Positions 28,493-38,202 of a DNA stretch of 64,000 nt are shown here, in pieces. Every line of letters begins with the position of its first letter. Positions within the stretch are counted from its first letter, which is position 1. This stretch comes from Agromyces aurantiacus. Its GTDB lineage: Bacteria > Actinomycetota > Actinomycetes > Actinomycetales > Microbacteriaceae. The notes under the pieces were generated by a model. The model was given only the letters and a program-made list of their open reading frames with translations. It was not told where the DNA came from and searched no databases. The translations under genes were made by a program, and so were the position numbers. Location of the stretch: positions 124,001-188,000 of the forward strand of contig NZ_JAFBBW010000001.1 in the NCBI RefSeq assembly GCF_016907355.1. Reading direction: 5' to 3'.

Positions 28493-28858
28493 ATGAGCGT
28501 GACACTGCTTCCGATGGCCCAGGCCGACGCGACGGCGGTGTGCTGCGCCCCCCTCACCCGCGAGACCATCGAACCCGAGCAGGCCGACGTCCTCGCCCGC
28601 AAGCTCAAGGCCCTCGCCGACCCGACGCGGCTGCGGCTCGTGTCGATCGTGGCCGCGTCAGAGGGCGAGGAGGCGTGCGTGTGCGACCTCATCGAGCCAG
28701 TCGGCCTCAGCCAGCCGACCGTCTCCCACCACCTGAAGATCCTCATGGAGGCCGGGTTCCTGACCCGCAGCAAGCGCGGCACCTGGGCGTACTACCGGCT
28801 CGTCCCCGGCGCGCTCGGCGAGCTCTCGCAGCTGCTCGACGTCACCGGCTCGCGCTGA
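28493..28858 (+). CDS. arsR: ArsR/SmtB arsenite-responsive repressor
   Basis: The 121-residue winged-helix repressor has the recognition helix GLSQPTVSHHLKILMEAGFL. It carries vicinal Cys17-Cys18 near the N-terminus and Cys62/Cys64 in EEACVCDL. This distribution resembles the Corynebacterium glutamicum ArsR site (CC near residue 15 plus a Cys near 55) rather than the E. coli CVC-only site, though a CVC is also present. It presumably represses itself, the downstream transporter and the divergent ArsO-like gene. Translation appears leaderless. Confidence 0.92.
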   Translation: MSVTLLPMAQADATAVCCAPLTRETIEPEQADVLARKLKALADPTRLRLVSIVAASEGEEACVCDLIEPVGLSQPTVSHHLKILMEAGFLTRSKRGTWAYYRLVPGALGELSQLLDVTGSR

Positions 28859-28869
28859 CCGGTACCGAG

Positions 28870-29523
28870 ATGACCGCGACGATCACGGCCGAGCGCCGGG
28901 CGGTCCTGCACCGGCGCGTCCGGTGGATCGTGGCCGCCACGATCGGCTACAACGTGCTCGAGGGCATCGTCGCAGTCTCCGCCGGCGCCGCAGCATCCTC
29001 GGCGGCCCTCATCGGGTTCGGGCTCGATTCGTTCATCGAAGTCCTCTCTGCCGTCGCGGTCGCCTGGCAGTTCACGAGGAAGGACCCCGAGCGCTGGGAG
29101 AAGCCCACCGTGCGGGCGATCGGCATCGCCTTCTTCGCGCTCGCCGCCTACGTGAGCATCGACGCGATCCTCGCGCTCGCCGGCGTGCAGGCGGTCGACC
29201 ACAGCCCCGTCGGCATCGCGATCGCCGTGGCCAGCCTCGTGGTCATGCCCGCGCTCGCGTGGATCGAGTTCCGCACCGGTCGTGAGCTCGGCTCGCGGAG
29301 CGTGCAGGCCGACGCCCGCCAGCTGCTGCTGTGCATGGACCTCTCGGGCACGGTGCTGGTGGGCCTGCTCCTCAACACCCTGTTCGGCTGGATGTGGGCC
29401 GACTCGGCCGCAGCGCTGGTGGTCGCCGCACTCGCCGTGCGCGAGGGCATCGAGGCATGGCGCGGCGACGTGGAGTCGCCCTTCGAGCTGCTCGACGACG
29501 ACGAGACCGAGGAGGTGACCTGA
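28870..29523 (+). CDS. Short CDF-like cation transporter
   Basis: The 217-residue membrane protein has about six helices and the cation-diffusion-facilitator fingerprints in divergent form: GFGLDSFIEVLS in TM2 and ADARQLLLCMDLSG in TM5. It lacks the cytosolic C-terminal domain of standard CDF pumps and ends in an acidic tail. CDF proteins export divalent metals by proton exchange; a role for the ars regulon's metalloid is only suggested by its position 11 bp behind arsR. Its stop overlaps the start of a Cys-rich peptide (TGATG). Confidence 0.82.
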   Translation: MTATITAERRAVLHRRVRWIVAATIGYNVLEGIVAVSAGAAASSAALIGFGLDSFIEVLSAVAVAWQFTRKDPERWEKPTVRAIGIAFFALAAYVSIDAILALAGVQAVDHSPVGIAIAVASLVVMPALAWIEFRTGRELGSRSVQADARQLLLCMDLSGTVLVGLLLNTLFGWMWADSAAALVVAALAVREGIEAWRGDVESPFELLDDDETEEVT

Positions 29524-29585
29524 TGGACTGCTGCGACCCCACCGTCTGCCCGCCCGAGGCGTGCGACGAGGACTGCTGCCAGTGA
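29523..29585 (+). CDS. 20-residue Cys-rich peptide coupled to the CDF gene
   Basis: The ATG at 29523 overlaps the transporter's TGA as TGATG, and the frame ends at TGA 29583-29585. Six of 20 residues are cysteine in a near-symmetric CC-x4-C-x4-C-x3-CC pattern, with Asp/Glu/Pro between. No residue is basic. Direct evidence is limited to coupling and composition. By analogy with metallothionein-like and metallochaperone peptides it may bind As(III) or a soft metal and hand it to the transporter or repressor. It could also be a chance frame, but this cysteine density is improbable by chance. Confidence 0.6.
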   Translation: MDCCDPTVCPPEACDEDCCQ

Positions 29586-29606
29586 CCGCGTCGAGCTGCG
29601 GTGCGC

Positions 29607-30701
29607 TCAGCGCCGCAGCTCGTCGACGATGAACGGGTGCACGTCGCGCCACGCGTCCGCGCCGAAGACCACGTCGAGGTGGCCGTAGCCCGGGATCCGG
29701 TGCAGCACATGGCGGCCCGGCGCCATCCGCTCGAAGTGATCGAAGCTGCGCTGCTGGCTCTCGGGCAGGAAGCAGCGGTTGTCCTCGCCGGCGATGAACG
29801 CGAAGCGCGCGTCGGTGCGCGGCGGCGCGACCAGGCTCGGCAGGATGCCGGGCGCGGTGCCCGCGGGAACGAGGTGCCCGGCCCGCACGCACTCGCGCAT
29901 CTGGAGGAAGAACGTCATGGGCGCGCCCGCGAACTCGCCGGTGATCCAGTCGTGCGTCGCGCGGTCGATGTTGCGGTGCGCCCACAGCGCAGGGCGCCCG
30001 CTGCCGTAGGTGAAGCTCACCATCGCGCACACCGGGTTGCGGCACTCGCCGTGCACGGCCGTCACGCCGGCGCGCAGCATCCGCGAGAACGGGCCCTCGG
30101 ACTTGTAGCCCCATTTCGGCGAGAGCACCGGCGAGACCCGGCTGATCGTCGGCGCGAGACCCAGGATCTTCACGCGTGAGCCGACCGGCAGCACCGGATG
30201 CAGCGACACGGCGTTCGTGACGATCGTCGAGACGTCGGGCAGCAGCCCCGAGATCGCCGACATCGTGAACGACGTCGACCCCTGGCAGTGCACGAACGCC
30301 TTCACGGCGTCGGCGCCGGTGCGCTCGCGGATGAGCGCGACCGCGGCCGGGTAGTCGTGCACCGCCGCGTCGTCGAGCGTCCAGGCGACCGGCTCGAGGT
30401 CGATCGAGGCGCGCCAGTTGAGCATCCACACGTCGAAGCCGTCGTCGAGGAGCGCGTCGACGAGCGTGCGCCGGATCGGCGGCCGGAAGATCTCGGCGCG
30501 CACCCCCGCGCCGTGGACGAGCAGCACCGGACCGCGCGTCGGCGTGATCGACGGGTTCTCGACGTGCAGCATCGTGAGCCAGCGCCCGTCTCCCGCGCGG
30601 AACGGGAGGTGCTCGGTGCGATGGTCCTCGCGCGTCGTGCGCGCGGGCACGGGCACGGGCGCCGGACGGGCCGTCGAGCTCGTGGCCGCGCCGCCGCTCA
30701 T
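29607..30701 (-). CDS. Alpha/beta hydrolase coupled to GMC oxidoreductase
   Basis: The 364-residue protein has the alpha/beta hydrolase start PVLLVHGAGVRAEIF (about 58-72), a nucleophile-elbow region HCQGSTSFTMSA where Gln-Gly-Ser replaces the usual GxSxG, an AFIAGEDNRCF acid turn and the final GYGHLDVVFG with the catalytic His. It resembles the hydrolases found beside, or fused to, cholesterol-oxidase-like GMC proteins. It begins at 30701 with ATGA overlap to the GMC stop. Substrate is likely a hydrophobic ester or lactone; this is inference. Confidence 0.8.
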   Translation of the reverse strand: MSGGAATSSTARPAPVPVPARTTREDHRTEHLPFRAGDGRWLTMLHVENPSITPTRGPVLLVHGAGVRAEIFRPPIRRTLVDALLDDGFDVWMLNWRASIDLEPVAWTLDDAAVHDYPAAVALIRERTGADAVKAFVHCQGSTSFTMSAISGLLPDVSTIVTNAVSLHPVLPVGSRVKILGLAPTISRVSPVLSPKWGYKSEGPFSRMLRAGVTAVHGECRNPVCAMVSFTYGSGRPALWAHRNIDRATHDWITGEFAGAPMTFFLQMRECVRAGHLVPAGTAPGILPSLVAPPRTDARFAFIAGEDNRCFLPESQQRSFDHFERMAPGRHVLHRIPGYGHLDVVFGADAWRDVHPFIVDELRR

Positions 30702-33124
30702 GCCTCCTCCTTCGCGAGCCGTCCGTACGTCGACCACAACCGGCCGAGGAACAGCGAGCCGAATCGCGCCATGGCCTCGGCTCCGCCGGGACCGGTCGTG
30801 CGGAACGTCGTGAGCTGCTCGGCGAAATCCAGCGGCGCGATGCGCAGGACGCCGGCGCCCAGCACCGCGGGATCGGTCGGGTCGAGCAGGCCCGTGTCGG
30901 AGACCTCCGCCGGCGGCGGCACGTGTCCGTCGAGGACCTGCACGAAGAGCGTCGTCGTGTCCTCCCAGAGGTCGAAGCCGGGATCGTCGCGCACCTCCTT
31001 GAACCCCACGAAGGTGACGGGCGTGCCCGCGTCGGTGGTGAGCCAGAGCCGGTACTTCATGAGCCGCTCGTCGTCGCGTGCCGAGCCGACGAAGAGGTTG
31101 AACCATCCGCGCTCGACCTGCTGCCGCCCGCCGAGCGCGTCGGACTCGAGGTAGCCCGTCGCGACGCCTTCGTGGGAATCGCCCTCGACGAACGCGTCGA
31201 TGTCGGGCGCGGTGATCGTGAGCTCGAACATCATGCGCTCGTCGCGCACGCGCGCATCGGCGGCCGCCGATCGGGGGTCGCCCTCGCCGAGGACGAAGAA
31301 GCCCTTCATCTGCTCGGTGAAGGCGACCGAGGTGGGGGACGCACCGGGCGCACCCGACGCGCCCGGCGCGGGCCCGATCGGCGGCTCCTCCGGTTCGGGA
31401 GTCGTGGCATCCATGTGAGGCTCCTTCCCGGTGGCCGGGCGGCGCCGGCGGCGCTGGCGCGGCCACGACTCGAGCATCCGGTCGGCGGCTCGGTCGGCGA
31501 ACGCGGCGATCGTGAGCGATGGGTTCGGGCCGACCGGACCCGGCATCGCCGAGCCGTCGACGACCGAGAGCCCCGGGTGCCCCCACACCTCGCCCCACGG
31601 GTCGACGACGCCCTCGAACTCGTTGCGCCCCATGGGCGCTCCGCCGAGCGGATGCACCGTGATCACGCGCTTGGCCAGCCACAGCGGGTTGTCGACGAAC
31701 CGCGCCCCGAGCGAGCGAGCGAACTCCGACATCGTCGTGCGCATGGCCCCGAAGTACTCGAGCGACGTCGCGGTGGTCCAGTCGACGGCCAGCCGGCCGC
31801 GGTCGAGGTACATGACCCCGTCGGGCACGTCGCGCCCCATGCCGAGCACCGGCAGCGAACTGGTCGACAGCGAGCTGCGACCGAGCACGTGCGCGAGGTC
31901 GGCCGAGATGTTCGACTCGCCGGCCAGGCTCAGGCGCTTGGCGATCATGGTCAGCGCGACGCGCGTCGACCGCGAGACCACGGAGCGCAGCTGCGCGGTC
32001 TCGAGCAGCCAGTTCAGGAAGCCGGGGTAGCCGGCCTCCTGGACGTAGTAGCCGCGTCCGGTGCTGCCGTCGCCGTCGACTCGATCGCCCACGCGGATGG
32101 CGCTCGTGATGACCGGACCGCGGCTGCCGGCGATGCGGCGAGCGCGCGCGACCTTGTCGATCTGCTCCTTCGCCCCCATGAGGAAGCCGATGAGGTCGCC
32201 GTTGCCGCAGAAGCGCGTGCCGAGCGCCGGCGACAGGCCGCGGAGCGAGGCGCGGTTGCGCAGCAGCAGGTAGGTCGACCCGAAGGTGCCCGCCCCGAGC
32301 ACCACGCGCTGGGCGCGGATCGCGCCCTCGGCCGGCGGCCCCTCGCCCGGACGGTGCACGCGATACCGCACCTCCCATTCGTCGTCGACGGGGCGCACGC
32401 CCCTGACCTCGTGCAGCGTGCGCAGGTCGGCGCCGTGGTGGGCGGCCGCGGAGAGGTACGTGTGGTCGAGCGAGTTCTTCGCGCCGTAGTTGCAGCCGAT
32501 GTCGCACTCGCCGCACTGCGAGCACGTGAAGCGGGCCCGTCCGTGCAGGTTGCCGTAGGGCTTCGGCGCCACGGGCAGGAACGGCCCGACCGCTCCGTCG
32601 GCGTCGGCGAACGTCACCGCGAGGGGCGGGCGGAGGGTGTCGTGGCCCGCCGCACGCGCGGCCATCTCGAACGCCTCGGTCTTGGGCGTGTCCCGGTACG
32701 GGTAGGGCGTCGCGTCGAGCATCGCCTCGACGCGGTCGTAGTGCGGCTCGAGGTCGTCGCGCGAGATCGGCCAGTTCTCGTAACCCCCGCCCGGGAGGGG
32801 CGAGTCGTGCACGAACCACTCCGGATCCTTGCGGAGCAGCACGTTGGCGTAGATGAGCGAGCCGCCGCCGAGCCCCGACGACACGACGCCCTCGAGGCCG
32901 CGGAAGCTCCAGGTCTCGAACAGCCCGTAGAGCTCGTCGCCGGGCGACCAGAAGTTCTCGCCGAACTCGGTGGGCGTGCGCGCGAATGCGCCCGGCGGGT
33001 AGGAGCGCCCGCGCTCCATGAGCACGACCGAGCGCCCGCCCTCGGCGAGGCGGTGAGCGACGACCGAGCCGCCGAATCCCGACCCGATCACGACGGCGTC
33101 GACACGCTCGATCGACTCGACCAT
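30698..33124 (-). CDS. GMC oxidoreductase (cholesterol-oxidase-like) with extra C-terminal domain
   Basis: The 808-residue protein begins with a GMC flavin domain: VVIGSGFGGSVVAHRL near residue 10, GLGGGSLIYANVL, a Cys cluster CSQCGECDIGC, and the active-site block VHPLGGAPMG to NPSLTIAAFADR near 540. After a Pro/Gly-rich linker (about 565-590) an extra domain of about 220 residues continues in frame; I do not recognise it. An ATG at 31414 with AAGGAG 6 nt upstream lies at the junction, so the second domain may also be made alone. The start at 33124 has GGAGGG 6 nt upstream; the ATG at 33130 abuts it too closely. It is coupled to the alpha/beta hydrolase. A role in sterol or alcohol oxidation is inferred. 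Confidence 0.85.
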   Translation of the reverse strand: MVESIERVDAVVIGSGFGGSVVAHRLAEGGRSVVLMERGRSYPPGAFARTPTEFGENFWSPGDELYGLFETWSFRGLEGVVSSGLGGGSLIYANVLLRKDPEWFVHDSPLPGGGYENWPISRDDLEPHYDRVEAMLDATPYPYRDTPKTEAFEMAARAAGHDTLRPPLAVTFADADGAVGPFLPVAPKPYGNLHGRARFTCSQCGECDIGCNYGAKNSLDHTYLSAAAHHGADLRTLHEVRGVRPVDDEWEVRYRVHRPGEGPPAEGAIRAQRVVLGAGTFGSTYLLLRNRASLRGLSPALGTRFCGNGDLIGFLMGAKEQIDKVARARRIAGSRGPVITSAIRVGDRVDGDGSTGRGYYVQEAGYPGFLNWLLETAQLRSVVSRSTRVALTMIAKRLSLAGESNISADLAHVLGRSSLSTSSLPVLGMGRDVPDGVMYLDRGRLAVDWTTATSLEYFGAMRTTMSEFARSLGARFVDNPLWLAKRVITVHPLGGAPMGRNEFEGVVDPWGEVWGHPGLSVVDGSAMPGPVGPNPSLTIAAFADRAADRMLESWPRQRRRRRPATGKEPHMDATTPEPEEPPIGPAPGASGAPGASPTSVAFTEQMKGFFVLGEGDPRSAAADARVRDERMMFELTITAPDIDAFVEGDSHEGVATGYLESDALGGRQQVERGWFNLFVGSARDDERLMKYRLWLTTDAGTPVTFVGFKEVRDDPGFDLWEDTTTLFVQVLDGHVPPPAEVSDTGLLDPTDPAVLGAGVLRIAPLDFAEQLTTFRTTGPGGAEAMARFGSLFLGRLWSTYGRLAKEEA
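31412..31426 (-). promoter_or_regulatory. Internal ribosome site and ATG inside the GMC fusion
   Basis: AAGGAG (31426-31421 on the reverse strand) is 6 nt before an in-frame ATG (31414-31412) at the domain junction. This is one of the best ribosome sites in the window and could yield a separate protein of about 238 residues. Confidence 0.55.
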
Positions 33125-33347
33125 CCGCATCCCTCCGGTCACGCATTTGAGCGAGGATGCCTCATGGTCGCACTGCCGGCGGGGCCGCACAATCGGTGGG
33201 ATCCCTGAAACGACGCGGATCCGCGGCGTCCCCCCACCACTGGGGGTAGGCCCGGCGCACCTCGAGCCGCGGGCCGATCCGACCGGGCGGCCGACCGCCG
33301 GGCCGAAAGTCATCGACGCGGGCCCCGGCGCATGCGATCATCGCCCC

Positions 33348-33665
33348 ATGACGCCTGATGTCGAGCCGGTCCCGCCCGGCGCCGGCACCCGTGATGGGGC
33401 TGGGCTGCTGTTCATCTTCGGAGTGCTCGTCGCCGCCGTCTGCGGCGGGCTCCGGATGACGGCCGACGGTGCCGCCGGCACCGATCCGACCTTCGACCTG
33501 TGGCTCTGGGCCGCGGCGATCGTCACCACGCTGTCCACCGCGGGAGTGATCGCGCTCGTGGGAAGGGAGTACCAGTCACGCCGCCGGTTCGGGGTCGGGA
33601 TCGCGCTCGTCGCGATGGGCGTCCTGGCGACCGCCGGAGTGTGGCTCGCGATCGCGGCGCTGTAG
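33348..33665 (+). CDS. Small membrane protein
   Basis: The 105-residue protein has three hydrophobic helices (residues about 19-37, 50-70 and 82-104) and a short Pro/Gly-rich N-terminus. I do not recognise the family. The ATG at 33348 is the first after the divergent GMC promoter region; there is no clear ribosome site. It is convergent with hspR, whose stop is 50 bp away. The 223-bp gap 33125-33347 holds the start regions of both divergent genes and nothing else I can name. Confidence 0.65.
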   Translation: MTPDVEPVPPGAGTRDGAGLLFIFGVLVAAVCGGLRMTADGAAGTDPTFDLWLWAAAIVTTLSTAGVIALVGREYQSRRRFGVGIALVAMGVLATAGVWLAIAAL

Positions 33666-33714
33666 CGCGACGCGCGGATCGAGCCGGGCGGATTGCGCGG
33701 CGATTCCGCGCGCG

Positions 33715-34137
33715 TCAGCTCCGTTCGAGCGGCCGCCAGACGACGACCGCGTTCTCGCGACGGACGCGCGTGCCCGCGCGCACGGACACGATGTCGCCCT
33801 CGGCGCCCGCGGCGAACACGCGGCGGCCGGGGCGGTTGAGCATCTCGTCGGCGAGCGCGCGCTCGAGCTCGCGCACGCGTTGCCGCAGGTCGGTGACCTC
33901 GTTCTCGAGCCCGAGCACGCGGCGGATGCCCTCGAGACTCACGCCCTCGCTCGAGAGCTGCTGGATCTCGCGGAGCTGCGCGACATCCCGCATCGAATAG
34001 CGGCGCGACTTGCCCGCGGTGCGCTTCGGCGACACCAGGCCCATGCGGTCGTACTGGCGGAGCGTCTGCGGGTGCATGCCGGCGAGCTCGGCCGCGACCG
34101 AGATCACGAACAGCGGGCTCTCGCCGTCGACCTGCAT
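33715..34137 (-). CDS. hspR: Heat-shock repressor HspR (MerR family)
   Basis: The 140-residue protein has a MerR-type helix-turn-helix (VAAELAGMHPQTLRQYDRMG, about 14-33) and the RRYSMRDVAQL segment, followed by a coiled-coil helix and a basic tail. HspR binds HAIR repeats and needs DnaK as co-repressor in actinobacteria. It is the last gene of the dnaK operon and its ATG overlaps the dnaJ stop by one base (TGATG). HAIR sites before dnaK and clpB in this window are its obvious targets. Confidence 0.95.
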   Translation of the reverse strand: MQVDGESPLFVISVAAELAGMHPQTLRQYDRMGLVSPKRTAGKSRRYSMRDVAQLREIQQLSSEGVSLEGIRRVLGLENEVTDLRQRVRELERALADEMLNRPGRRVFAAGAEGDIVSVRAGTRVRRENAVVVWRPLERS

Positions 34138-35129
34138 CAGGAGCTCCGGCCCTTGGCGAGGAGGTCCTCGCGGGGGTCCTCGTCGGGTAGGTGCGCGGCG
34201 AACTCCCGCAGCTTCTCCTCGGCCTCCTTGGAGAGGTGCGAGGGCACGGCGACCTGCACCACCGCGAGCAGGTCGCCGGTGCCCTTGGCGGAGTGCACGC
34301 CACGGCCCTTCACGCGCAGCACGCGGCCGCTCGGCGTGCCGGGCGCGACACGCAGCTTCACGGGCTCGCCGCCGAGCGTGGGCACCTGGATGGTCGCGCC
34401 GAGCGCAGCCTCGGCGAACGTGACGGGCACGTTGACGCGCAGGTTCAGCCCGTCGCGCTCGAACACCGGGTGCGGGCGCACCTTCACGGTGAGGACGATG
34501 TCGCCGGGCTCACCGCCGTCGGGCGAGGGGTGCCCCTTCCCGCGAAGGCGGATCTTCTGCCCGTCGGCGACGCCCGCGGGCACGTTGACGGTGATCTCGC
34601 GCCCCTCGGAGGTCTGCAGCGTGATGCGGTCGCCCTTGGTCGCCGTGATGAAGTCGAGCGTCGTCGACGCCGTGACATCCCGGCCCTTCGTCGGACCGCC
34701 GAACCCGCGGTAGCCGCCCGACGGCTGGCCGAACCGACCGCCGCCGAACAACCCGCCGAGCAGGTCGTCGTACTCGCCCTGCTGGAAGGTGTACCGCTGG
34801 CCCCCGCGGCCGCCCTGGCCACCGAACATGGTGCCGAAGACATCCTCGAAGCCGCCCGCGCCGGCCCCGCCGGGCGCGGTGAAGCGCGCGCCCGACCCCA
34901 TCGCGCGGACCGCGTCGTACTCCTTGCGCTCCTCGGCGTCGGAGAGCACCGAGTGCGCCTCGCTGATCTCCTTGAACTTCGCCTCGGCCGCGGCATCCCC
35001 CGGGTTCTGGTCGGGGTGGTACTTGCGCGCGAGCTTGCGGTAGGCCTTCTTGATGTCGGCGTCGCTCGCGTCCTTCGAGACGCCGAGGATCGCGTAGAAG
35101 TCCTTGTCGAACCAATCCTGGCTGGCCAT
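34137..35129 (-). CDS. dnaJ: DnaJ-type co-chaperone without zinc-finger domain
   Basis: The 330-residue protein has a J domain (about residues 10-75) with the HPD triad in [10 protein letters not shown], a Gly/Phe-rich segment (about 85-145) and the two beta-sandwich substrate domains with [14 protein letters not shown] and GRGVHS. The four CxxCxGxG repeats of class A DnaJ are absent, so this is a class B (CbpA/DnaJB-like) co-chaperone in the usual dnaJ1 position. It stimulates DnaK ATPase. It is 127 bp downstream of grpE, separated by a REP-like inverted pair. Confidence 0.93.
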   Translation of the reverse strand: MASQDWFDKDFYAILGVSKDASDADIKKAYRKLARKYHPDQNPGDAAAEAKFKEISEAHSVLSDAEERKEYDAVRAMGSGARFTAPGGAGAGGFEDVFGTMFGGQGGRGGQRYTFQQGEYDDLLGGLFGGGRFGQPSGGYRGFGGPTKGRDVTASTTLDFITATKGDRITLQTSEGREITVNVPAGVADGQKIRLRGKGHPSPDGGEPGDIVLTVKVRPHPVFERDGLNLRVNVPVTFAEAALGATIQVPTLGGEPVKLRVAPGTPSGRVLRVKGRGVHSAKGTGDLLAVVQVAVPSHLSKEAEEKLREFAAHLPDEDPREDLLAKGRSS

Positions 35130-35163
35130 CGGCGCCTCCTTCCTCGAAATCTAGTGGGATCGG

Positions 35164-35244
35164 TGATCGAGTAGCGCCGCCTGCGGCACGTATCGAGATC
35201 GGGTGACCGGATCTCGATACGGCCGCGAGCGGCCTACTCGACCA
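35164..35244. repeat. REP-like inverted pair between grpE and dnaJ
   Basis: Unit A (35164-35200) and unit B (35210-35244) are inverted copies: each reads GATCTCGATACG, a short GCC-rich hairpin, then CTACTCGA(C/T)CA. Nine nt separate them. Similar GATCTCGATACG...CTACTCGA elements are, from memory, dispersed in Microbacteriaceae genomes. In the mRNA the pair could fold into a cloverleaf and affect dnaJ-hspR expression relative to dnaK-grpE. Confidence 0.75.
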
Positions 35245-35256
35245 CCGGATGCGTCG

Positions 35257-35904
35257 CTACGCCGGCGTCTTGACGACGACCTTCGCGGCGCGCAGCAGCG
35301 TGCCCCCCAGCGTGTAGCCCGTCTCGACGACGTCGGCGACCGTGTCGACCTCGACCTCGTCGGAGGGCTGCTGGAAGATCGCCTCGTGCCGCTGCGGGTC
35401 GAACGCCTCGCCCGTCTCGCCGAACGGCTTCAGGCCCAGCTTCTCGACGGCCGCGCGGAGCTTCGCCGCGATGGTCGCGAACGGGGCGTCGCCCTCGAGG
35501 TCGCCGTGCTTCTCGGCCCGGTCGAGGTCGTCGAGCACGGGCAGCAGCACGGCCACGGCCGCGCCGACCGCGCGCTCGCGCTCGACCTCGCGGTTCGCCT
35601 CGGTGCGCTTGCGGTAGTTCGCGTACTCGGCCGTGACCCGCTTGAGGTCGGCGAGGTGCTCGTCGCTCGGCTCCTGCACCTCGGCCTGCGCCGCGTTCAG
35701 GATGTCCTCGACCGTGAGCTCCTCCTCGCCGACCGCACCGGCGCCCGTCGAGTCGGATGCCGCGGCATCCGTCGACTCGGCCGCGGGAGCGGGCTGCTCG
35801 CCCGCCCCCTCGGCCGGCGGCGTGCGAACCTCACCGGTCTCGGGGTCGATGCGCCGCTTGTCGCGGATGACCGGCTCCTCGTGGTTCTGGTTCTCGTCCG
35901 TCAT
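35257..35904 (-). CDS. grpE: Nucleotide exchange factor GrpE
   Basis: The 215-residue protein has an acidic, low-complexity N-terminus (residues 1-75), a long dimerising helix (LADLKRVTAEYANYRKRTEA) and the GrpE beta domain ending TLGGTLLRAAKVVV. It releases ADP from DnaK. It begins 2 bp after the dnaK stop. Length is normal for actinobacteria. Confidence 0.95.
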   Translation of the reverse strand: MTDENQNHEEPVIRDKRRIDPETGEVRTPPAEGAGEQPAPAAESTDAAASDSTGAGAVGEEELTVEDILNAAQAEVQEPSDEHLADLKRVTAEYANYRKRTEANREVERERAVGAAVAVLLPVLDDLDRAEKHGDLEGDAPFATIAAKLRAAVEKLGLKPFGETGEAFDPQRHEAIFQQPSDEVEVDTVADVVETGYTLGGTLLRAAKVVVKTPA

Positions 35905-35906
35905 CG

Positions 35907-37903
<1,997 letters not shown>

Positions 37904-37946
37904 TCTCGCAGCGGCATCCGATCGATGTCAAGTCGCCGTCGTGAAA

Positions 37947-37967
37947 CTTGAGCCTACTCGACTCAAC
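37947..37967. promoter_or_regulatory. HAIR operator 2 of the dnaK operon
   Basis: CTTGAGC-N7-ACTCAAC lies 43 bp upstream of HAIR 1. Read on the reverse strand it contains TAGGCT, as does the clpB HAIR, which suggests a -10 box within the operator. Confidence 0.85.
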
Positions 37968-38161
37968 CTGCCCGCTCCCGTCGCTATTCCATCGCGTTCC
38001 TCCCGCGCGAACTCCGGCCCGGGCCCTTCCACGTACGTCGCGCGGTGGCAGTCGGCTTGACGCGGGGGCGCCTCGGGGCGGGCGACCTCACCGCCCCGTT
38101 CCGCGGGGTGCGTCGGCCCGACGGTACGGTCTCCGGAAGGGGGCCTGTCGAAGCGGGCCAC

Positions 38162-38192
38162 TCGCACCGTAGGGTTCCCCACAACGGTGCGA
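38162..38192. promoter_or_regulatory. Promoter and inverted repeat of the metallopeptidase gene
   Basis: TCGCACCGT and ACGGTGCGA form 9-bp perfect arms around 13 nt. The -10 candidate TAGGGT (38170-38175) starts at the last base of the left arm, and the right arm reaches the ribosome site. It could be an operator or an mRNA hairpin masking the ribosome site. Confidence 0.5.
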
Positions 38193-38202
38193 AGGGGAGA
38201 AC

